From: Bacteroidota bacterium
GTDB lineage: Bacteria > Bacteroidota > Bacteroidia > Flavobacteriales > Schleiferiaceae
Direction: 5' to 3'
Length of the DNA: 11,533 nucleotides
Assembly (NCBI GenBank): GCA_003023665.1
Contig: PXYR01000040.1
Coordinates: forward strand, 1-11,533
Shown here piece by piece: positions 7,578 through 11,533 of this stretch (positions within the stretch are counted from its first letter, which is position 1; every line of letters starts with the position of its first letter). A program made the position numbers and the translations under genes. A model generated the notes under the pieces. The model saw nothing but the letters and a program-made list of their open reading frames with translations, was not told where the DNA came from and made no database searches.

Positions 7578-8615
7578 CTAATCAAATAGCCTCTTTTTTC
7601 CAGCGGCATTCCAACCCATAGATAATCCAAAACGGTATGAACTACCATCCTTTGGAGGTATGAGATAGGCGTTTATTGGGAAATTCATTTCACCACTCTT
7701 AATAGTCTTTCCTACAGAAAACACAAGTGCGGTACTTATGGTTGCTATTCCCCTTGAATCCAGCTGACCGTCCATAGTTCTGCTAACATCTATGGTTGGA
7801 CCAAAAGCAAATTCCAAACCTGAATTATTATTTCTTAAACCATTCAATATAGTTAGATTGGGTACAAATCGATTAGATTCCAAACCACTAATTAAGGGTA
7901 TGATTTCAGCTAAGGCTTGCCAATTTCCTGTGGTTATGTAGGCCTTTTCAAATTGATAGCCAAATTGCGACATCAATGGTATTCCCATATTAAAACCTCC
8001 TGAATCTACTGGTCTAGCGAGAATCTTTGCGTTATTACCTGTTACAAATCCAAAACCCATTCGAGGACCTTCTGCAACTATTGTTCGATCAAATGGGTTG
8101 TTCAGAATATTCTCATAATCATTTGCTATGGTCACTCTGCGAACCAGCTCAGGGTCGTTCTGAATGCCCATCATATCATTTAATGTAAGTTCTGCCATTA
8201 ATAAATCATTTTTAGGAACATCTACATAATTTCTATTCGCACTGTTTATAAAAGAACCTTTGTTTACATCAAAAAGTCGAACGGTTGTACTCACTTTTTC
8301 ACCCAGTAAATTCATTGAACCGGTAAGTATAAAATTCACATCCAACTTTTCACCTAGCTCTTTTAGACAAATTCTAGAAAAGCAACCGGTGAAATCTATT
8401 TCATCGCGATTGGATATATATTCGATATCGTAGTTATCCATAACCTCATATCCATCCATATTTATCATTTCTAAGGATAGCTTCTGGATAATTTGATAAC
8501 GCTCAACTTCATTGTATCCGCGAGTATCAAAATCTAATACAGCAACAGACGGTACACTTTGAGCAAAACTGACTATTGAGAATAATAGTAAAAATGTTAA
8601 AAATTTGATTTTCAT
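7578..8615 (-). CDS. Exported protein with TolB-N/CsgG-like N-terminal domain and beta-rich C-terminus, function unknown
   Basis: This 345-aa protein has a signal peptide over residues 1-19 (cut near FAQS). The mature N-terminus (about 22-120) resembles the alpha/beta domain shared by TolB-N, CsgG and LpoB/FlgO-like proteins: SVAVLDFDTRG as the first strand, then a helix, a ...GYEVMDN strand, and LGEKLDVNFILTGSM (87-101), the typical 'old or new copy is absent, assign by name' step of these folds. A C-x4-C pair (Cys78, Cys83) sits before that helix, as in many stand-alone members of the group. The rest (about 165-340) is rich in beta-type segments with Gly and aromatic residues (RMGFGFVTG, SYRFGLSMGWN) and may be a small barrel or sandwich. 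The likely location is periplasm or outer membrane. It is a single-gene unit ending in the terminator at 7524-7555. No confident function is offered. Confidence 0.75.
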   Translation of the reverse strand: MKIKFLTFLLLFSIVSFAQSVPSVAVLDFDTRGYNEVERYQIIQKLSLEMINMDGYEVMDNYDIEYISNRDEIDFTGCFSRICLKELGEKLDVNFILTGSMNLLGEKVSTTVRLFDVNKGSFINSANRNYVDVPKNDLLMAELTLNDMMGIQNDPELVRRVTIANDYENILNNPFDRTIVAEGPRMGFGFVTGNNAKILARPVDSGGFNMGIPLMSQFGYQFEKAYITTGNWQALAEIIPLISGLESNRFVPNLTILNGLRNNNSGLEFAFGPTIDVSRTMDGQLDSRGIATISTALVFSVGKTIKSGEMNFPINAYLIPPKDGSSYRFGLSMGWNAAGKKRLFD

Positions 8616-8983
8616 TCGTTCTGGTATTTATCAATTAACGGTTCTAAGATGCAAGAGAATTGGTTCAGAAACCACTTTCGGAATCTCTATATTGATTATT
8701 AGGCGACACGATTTGCAATAATTATAGAATAATTTATTCTCATTGTGTCATATATGAACCAATACGTGATTTAAGTTGATTAATCCATTCAGCAATCTCA
8801 TGGAACCCAGCATGTTGATTAATCCATTCCGTAATCTCATGGAATCCATCATCAAAAAAGTTTCTATTTTAAATGAGTAACAGAACTTATTACGATTAAA
8901 TGTTCATAACTAAAAAGCAAGAACTTTTAATTATAAGTAATTGTTGAAGTAATTTAAAAGCGTGTTAATTAAAATAGTTTGTT
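8616..8983. other. Intergenic stretch with promoter region, an inverted repeat and a 39-bp tandem repeat
   Basis: These 368 bp contain no convincing gene. The part next to 8615 must carry the promoter of the TolB/CsgG-like gene, but no exact TAnnTTTG box was found on the minus strand. A 7-bp perfect inverted repeat with one central base lies at 8726-8740; it is AT-only apart from one G/C pair and could be an operator or chance. The tandem repeat at 8775-8852 is listed separately. The segment 8880-8983 is very AT-rich and leads into the 44-codon ORF. Confidence 0.6.
8775..8852. repeat. 39-bp tandem duplication, two copies
   Basis: Copy 1 is 8775-8813 and copy 2 is 8814-8852, directly adjacent, matching at 35 of 39 positions. 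The period equals 13 codons, so both strands have frames that read through both copies. On the minus strand these give GFHEITEWINQHA then GFHEIAEWINQLK, ending in a stop at about 8743, with a TAA just upstream and no ATG between. On the plus strand they give LINPFSNLMEPSM then LINPFRNLMESII, ending at 8880. It may be a remnant of a decayed gene or a structural or regulatory repeat; coding is not established. Confidence 0.85.
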
Positions 8984-9118
8984 ATGAAACCTATTTGTAG
9001 TATTAACCAAGCCATTAAACATTTTAAAGGTGACCTTGAACGTATTTATGAGTTTTGTAAGATGCGTGGAATAATGATAAGTCGCAGAGCATTAGAAGCG
9101 CGTATCAAGTCTCTCTAA
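8984..9118 (+). CDS. Possible small protein of 44 aa, unrecognised
   Basis: This short ORF starts at ATG 8984 (the in-frame codon TAG at 8975 excludes any longer start) and ends in TAA at 9116-9118. The product begins MKPICSINQAIKHF, is basic and helix-prone, and ends ISRRALEARIKSL. It lacks a signal peptide and membrane segment. Support for a real gene comes from balanced composition in an otherwise AT-rich gap and from a strong terminator 11 bp after the stop. No clear SD or exact promoter was found; TAGTTTG at 8975-8981 is a near -7 match but lies two bases before the ATG. The transcript could equally be a small RNA. I do not recognise a family. Confidence 0.45.
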   Translation: MKPICSINQAIKHFKGDLERIYEFCKMRGIMISRRALEARIKSL

Positions 9119-9123
9119 AAATT

Positions 9124-9153
9124 AAAAAAGCAACCCAGTGGGTTGCTTTTTTT
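9124..9153 (+). terminator. Strong rho-independent terminator
   Basis: A perfect 7-bp stem (GCAACCC at 9130-9136 with GGGTTGC at 9140-9146) has a 3-base AGT loop, is flanked by six A residues on the left and seven T residues (9147-9153) on the right. It terminates plus-strand transcription from the 44-codon ORF or a small RNA. The A/T flanks could let it act in both directions, but no minus-strand gene ends here. Confidence 0.9.
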
Positions 9154-9180
9154 AGCTTTAACTAAAGAACTCATCCATTG

Positions 9181-9543
9181 ATGAAACATGTAATTATTCT
9201 TTCCTCTTTGATTTTCATGGCTTCTTGCGCAAGTCCAAATCGATCCATTTACGATACTGCAAATTCAATGTATGGAAGCTCATGGACCTACTTAGGCACA
9301 ATAACTGTCTATCCAGATGTTATTTATAGTGACACCATTAAAGCAGCAGAGCAAACTAGAGAAGTCGTGCTGCATGACGGTTTAATTTCGTACGAGAAAA
9401 TGATGTACGAAGCCAAAAAAGCATATGGCGACAGTGTAACCATCGCAAACATTAGAATTTATTCCGAAGAGTTTAAGACTAAATGGTTTGGCAGAAATAG
9501 TGACGTTCAGGCTTTAGTTGACGTTATATACGTGACCAAATAA
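9181..9543 (+). CDS. Small lipoprotein, unknown function
   Basis: This 120-aa protein starts at ATG 9181; an in-frame TTG at 9178 directly before it is less likely. The N-terminus is a lipoprotein signal: MKHV, a hydrophobic stretch, then lipobox MASC, putting the lipidated cysteine at residue 15. The mature part has an alternating strand pattern (SWTYLGTITVYPDVIYSD) followed by a helix, ISYEKMMYEAKKAYGDSVTIANIRI, then a closing strand ALVDVIYVTK. The arrangement, where a helix with AKKAYG leads to a VxxANIRI strand, resembles small envelope lipoproteins of the DUF4156/YbjQ-like sort; this is a fold-level impression only. It follows the terminator at 9124-9153, so it needs its own promoter, and its stop abuts the stop of the opposing gene with no gap. 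Confidence 0.75.
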   Translation: MKHVIILSSLIFMASCASPNRSIYDTANSMYGSSWTYLGTITVYPDVIYSDTIKAAEQTREVVLHDGLISYEKMMYEAKKAYGDSVTIANIRIYSEEFKTKWFGRNSDVQALVDVIYVTK

Positions 9544-9969
9544 TCAATTCATTAAGAATTTTAAATCAGACTGGTAAACTTCATTAAGTTCTCTAATCTT
9601 ATGATGACTCTCCACTATGAAGTTTAAGTATATCCTGACCTTTTCTTGATTTAATTGAAAAATTGAATCGTCCGTAAGCCCCAATTCATATTGTTTCTTT
9701 TCAATTAAATCTAATATAGTCTTGGACCATGCTCCTACTTTGGACAAATAAGATATCAATTCATTTTGAATAACCTTTTTATCAAAAGTTTGACGTTTAA
9801 AATTCAACAGTTGATCCACTTGTCTGTTATTCACAATTGAATCAGATTGATTTATGTTTACTAAGAATATAATTTTGTCAAATGACATCTCCGCCTCTCT
9901 TCTATGCGTCATTAGGGTATTTTCTTCTTCAAAGAAGGTAGGGTCTTGGTAGTTGACTTGGGTAAACAT
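9544..9969 (-). CDS. Hypothetical helical protein
   Basis: This protein is up to 141 aa, with no signal peptide, membrane segment or motif I recognise. It is rich in Lys, Glu, Gln, Asn and Leu and is predicted by eye to be mostly helical (for example VDQLLNFKRQTFDKKVIQNE and VRIYLNFIVESHHKIRELNE). Its TGA at 9546-9544 touches the TAA of the lipoprotein gene. The start is uncertain: ATG at 9969 leaves only 22 bp to the divergent AlbA_2 gene, while in-frame ATGs at 9912 (residue 20) and 9888 (residue 28) exist. The last is preceded by a purine-rich GAGAGGCGGAG. The cytoplasmic role is unknown. Confidence 0.65.
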   Translation of the reverse strand: MFTQVNYQDPTFFEEENTLMTHRREAEMSFDKIIFLVNINQSDSIVNNRQVDQLLNFKRQTFDKKVIQNELISYLSKVGAWSKTILDLIEKKQYELGLTDDSIFQLNQEKVRIYLNFIVESHHKIRELNEVYQSDLKFLMN

Positions 9970-9991
9970 GTGATGAAATTATGGATAATTT

Positions 9992-10651
9992 ATGCGGTTA
10001 AATAAAGATTACGATAAGAATTTATCACGCAACAGCTTGGAGCAACTCATAAAAGAGGGAGAACACGAACAACAGGATTTCAAGTATAAGATATCTGATA
10101 GTCGTAAGATAGCGCGTACCCTAAGTGCTTTTTCTAATTGTAATGGCGGAAGAATTCTTATTGGCGTAAAGGACAACGGGCAAATTGCAGGAGTAAAAGA
10201 TGAAGATGATATCTACATGATTGAGAGTGCTTCTCAACTTTTTTTAAATCCACCAATAGACGTTACCGTAGAGGCGCACCATATTACAGGAAAGGTGATT
10301 TGGGAAATATCGGTATCAGAGGGGAAAAAGAAACCATATTTGGTTGAAGAAAGAGGGGGAATGGTGGCATATTACCGCGATTTAGATGAAAACTTTGTAG
10401 CCAATGCAGTTTTAATTGAAATATGGCGACAAGAACAAGCAAGAACTAGTAAGCGCCCGGTAGAATTCAGCGACAATGAACGAAAGCTTATTGACTATCT
10501 AAAAGTATATCCCAATGTAAGTGTTAGTAAAGCATCCAAGGTAATGGGAGTACGGAGATGGACCGCTGTGGAAACAATAGCGCGATTAATCAGATGGGAG
10601 GTATTGAATTGGAATCAGGAAAAAGGCAAGTTTTATTACTCCTTGGATTGA
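9992..10651 (+). CDS. AlbA_2 (Schlafen-type) domain protein with C-terminal winged helix
   Basis: This 219-aa cytoplasmic protein has two parts. Residues about 13-140 form an AlbA_2 domain (once called AAA_4 or 'divergent AAA'): GEHEQQDFKYKI (23-34) gives the conserved acidic/aromatic EFK-like start, then KIARTLSAFSNCNGGRILIGVKDNGQIAGV (39-68) is the family's hallmark block. Residues about 158-205 look like a winged helix-turn-helix: SDNERKLIDYL, then VSVSKASKVMGVRRWTAVETIARLIRWEVL. Such proteins are usually annotated as ATP-binding or DNA-binding regulators; Schlafen AlbA_2 domains can bind or cut nucleic acids. Its true role is unknown. The ATG at 9992 is fixed by an in-frame TAA at 9986-9988. 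It overlaps the TrmH-like gene by 16 bp at the 3' end and lies 22 bp from the divergent start of the helical protein gene. Confidence 0.85.
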   Translation: MRLNKDYDKNLSRNSLEQLIKEGEHEQQDFKYKISDSRKIARTLSAFSNCNGGRILIGVKDNGQIAGVKDEDDIYMIESASQLFLNPPIDVTVEAHHITGKVIWEISVSEGKKKPYLVEERGGMVAYYRDLDENFVANAVLIEIWRQEQARTSKRPVEFSDNERKLIDYLKVYPNVSVSKASKVMGVRRWTAVETIARLIRWEVLNWNQEKGKFYYSLD

Positions 10652-11331
10652 ACAAAACGTTGTGGGTTTGGAATCGTTCTTAACGCCCAATTGATTTTCG
10701 TGTTTAAGGCATCCTCCTCATCCAATCCCCAAGAAATACCTGACTCTTCCATACCAAGCGTAAGGTGATGAAGAACTATGCCGCAACTTACACTTACATT
10801 AAAGCTCTCCACAAAGCCTTTCATTGGTATGTAAATGGTTTTGTCTGCCAAACTTATGAGTTCATCGGAGGCCCCGTCTTGTTCATTTCCAAAACAAATA
10901 GTTGCGGGTATAGTAGGGTCAATTTGTGACAACGGCACTGCATTTTTATCTATTGCTGTTACATATAATTTGCGACCGGTCGCTTTCAAACTAGACGCCC
11001 ATTCAGCTACTCCGCCCGCATTATATGTATTAAAGAAATTTGAATCAAGCCATTTCTCTACCCCTTTGCTAATACCTGAACTCACATTAAATCGCTCATT
11101 CTTATCATAAATATCTACACGCTGTATTCCGAAAGCATCGGCCGTTCGCATAAGTGCAGAAGCATTCTGTGATTTCATCATGTCTTCAAGAGCAAGGGAG
11201 AAATGTCGAGTTCGTGTTTTGATTTTTGTGTCAAATAATTGACGCTTATTGGGCGAAAGCTCTTTGAGTAATTGACTGTAAAGTTTTTGTTTTTCTTCAA
11301 GTGTCGCCAATTTCCAATTAACTCTATTCAT
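10636..11331 (-). CDS. trmH: SpoU/TrmH-family RNA 2'-O-methyltransferase, probably tRNA Gm18 methylase
   Basis: This 231-aa SPOUT enzyme transfers a methyl group from S-adenosylmethionine to a ribose 2'-OH. Motif 1 is SQNASALMRTADAFG (54-68), with Asn56 and the catalytic Arg62. Motif 2 is ICFGNEQDGASDE (145-157), with Asn149 and Glu150. Motif 3 is IPMKGFVESFNVSVS (168-182), which forms the trefoil-knot SAM pocket. The length close to 230 aa, the N-terminal helical part with TRTRHFSLALED, and the absence of the L30e-like N-terminal domain of RlmB favour TrmH acting on G18 of tRNA over the rRNA enzyme. Specificity is not proven by sequence. The gene converges on the AlbA_2 gene with a 16-bp overlap and has its own likely promoter at 11354-11361. 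Confidence 0.88.
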   Translation of the reverse strand: MNRVNWKLATLEEKQKLYSQLLKELSPNKRQLFDTKIKTRTRHFSLALEDMMKSQNASALMRTADAFGIQRVDIYDKNERFNVSSGISKGVEKWLDSNFFNTYNAGGVAEWASSLKATGRKLYVTAIDKNAVPLSQIDPTIPATICFGNEQDGASDELISLADKTIYIPMKGFVESFNVSVSCGIVLHHLTLGMEESGISWGLDEEDALNTKINWALRTIPNPQRFVQSKE

Positions 11332-11353
11332 TTCTTTGTTTCTTTGCGTGATT

Positions 11354-11361
11354 CAAAAATA
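11354..11361 (-). promoter_or_regulatory. Candidate -7 box for the TrmH-like gene
   Basis: On the minus strand this reads TATTTTTG, an exact TAnnTTTG match, 22 bases before the ATG at 11331, a normal short leader. No clean -33 TTTG is visible at the usual spacing. It lies in the 35-bp gap shared with the divergent gene that starts at 11367. Confidence 0.4.
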
Positions 11362-11366
11362 GTCAC

Positions 11367-11533
11367 ATGTTTAGTAAAATCATTAGAATCGCTTTGTCGC
11401 TTGGCCTGTTTGTTTGGTCGATTTACAATTTTATCGATGGTGAAATTGGAAATGGAATCGCATTATTGTTTCCTACGGCATTAGTTCTTTTTTCATACTT
11501 CAGAAATGAACGCATATTATGGTCGCTCTATCA
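11367..11533 (+). CDS. Inner-membrane protein, N-terminal fragment (gene runs off the window)
   Basis: Only the first 55 codons are visible. They begin MFSKIIRIALSLGLFVWSIY and contain two hydrophobic segments, about residues 4-21 and 29-44, separated by the short polar turn NFIDGEIGNG, then the charged FRNERILWSLY. This hairpin followed by FRNE is a pattern I recall from Bacteroidota membrane proteins that continue into tetratricopeptide repeats, but the rest is not here, so that is tentative. It starts 35 bp from the divergent TrmH-like gene; the frame stays open to the window end. Confidence 0.7.
   Translation, partial: MFSKIIRIALSLGLFVWSIYNFIDGEIGNGIALLFPTALVLFSYFRNERILWSLY

Noticed and set aside
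8726..8740. 15-base inverted repeat as a regulator binding site
   Set aside because: It is almost entirely A and T in AT-rich DNA and its arms do not extend; without a second copy or a conserved match it is not worth a feature of its own.
11272..11484. Plus-strand frame of 70 codons across the TrmH-like start
   Set aside because: It covers the TrmH N-terminus, the promoter gap and another frame of the convincing membrane-protein gene at 11367; its product is low in features.
1..11533. A defence island or mobile element around the AlbA_2 and DEAD-like genes
   Set aside because: No nuclease, restriction, toxin, integrase or transposase gene is seen, and both genes are surrounded by housekeeping genes with similar base composition.

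Overview
The window is AT-rich chromosomal DNA from a member of the Bacteroidota, most likely Flavobacteriales. The placement rests on the gene families and their style: a monomeric NADP isocitrate dehydrogenase, a secreted SusA/neopullulanase-like GH13 enzyme with a lipoprotein esterase, a DUF5686 outer-membrane barrel, a TrmH-type SpoU methylase, a short DEAD-box-like protein, weak Shine-Dalgarno signals, and TAnnTTTG-type -7 boxes before several genes. The genus cannot be named from sequence alone. I see no transposase, phage module, CRISPR array, rRNA or tRNA.

Layout. Bases 1-897 hold the 3' end of the monomeric isocitrate dehydrogenase gene (+). Facing it, on the minus strand, is a two-gene operon at 3737-928: a secreted GH13 alpha-glucan hydrolase and, with a 4-base ATGA overlap, a lipoprotein alpha/beta-hydrolase esterase. 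A small degenerate DEAD-box-like gene (3835-4446, +) diverges from the operon and overlaps the tail of a PlsC-type acyltransferase (5222-4416, -) by 31 bp. Further minus-strand genes encode a DUF5686 barrel protein (7506-5344) and an exported protein with a TolB/CsgG-like N-terminal domain (8615-7578), separated by a clear terminator hairpin.

Bases 8616-9180 are the least gene-dense part. They hold a 39-bp tandem duplication, a plausible 44-codon ORF and a strong rho-independent terminator. After them come a small lipoprotein (9181-9543, +), an unrecognised helical protein (9969-9544, -), an AlbA_2 plus winged-helix protein (9992-10651, +), a TrmH-like tRNA/rRNA 2'-O-methyltransferase (11331-10636, -), and the start of a two-helix membrane protein (11367 onward, +).

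How the genes work together. Apart from the GH13/esterase pair, which probably acts on imported or periplasmic alpha-glucan, the genes look like independent housekeeping or envelope units. Orientations alternate and the convergent ends are very tight: 31-bp overlap, 16-bp overlap and 0-bp gap. No defence or mobile system is evident. The most informative oddities are a 35-bp tandem duplication that rewrote the esterase C-terminus and erased a 1-bp convergent gap with the isocitrate dehydrogenase gene, the DEAD-box-like protein with no recognisable ATP-binding loop, and the 39-bp repeat and small ORF in the 8.6-9.2 kb gap.
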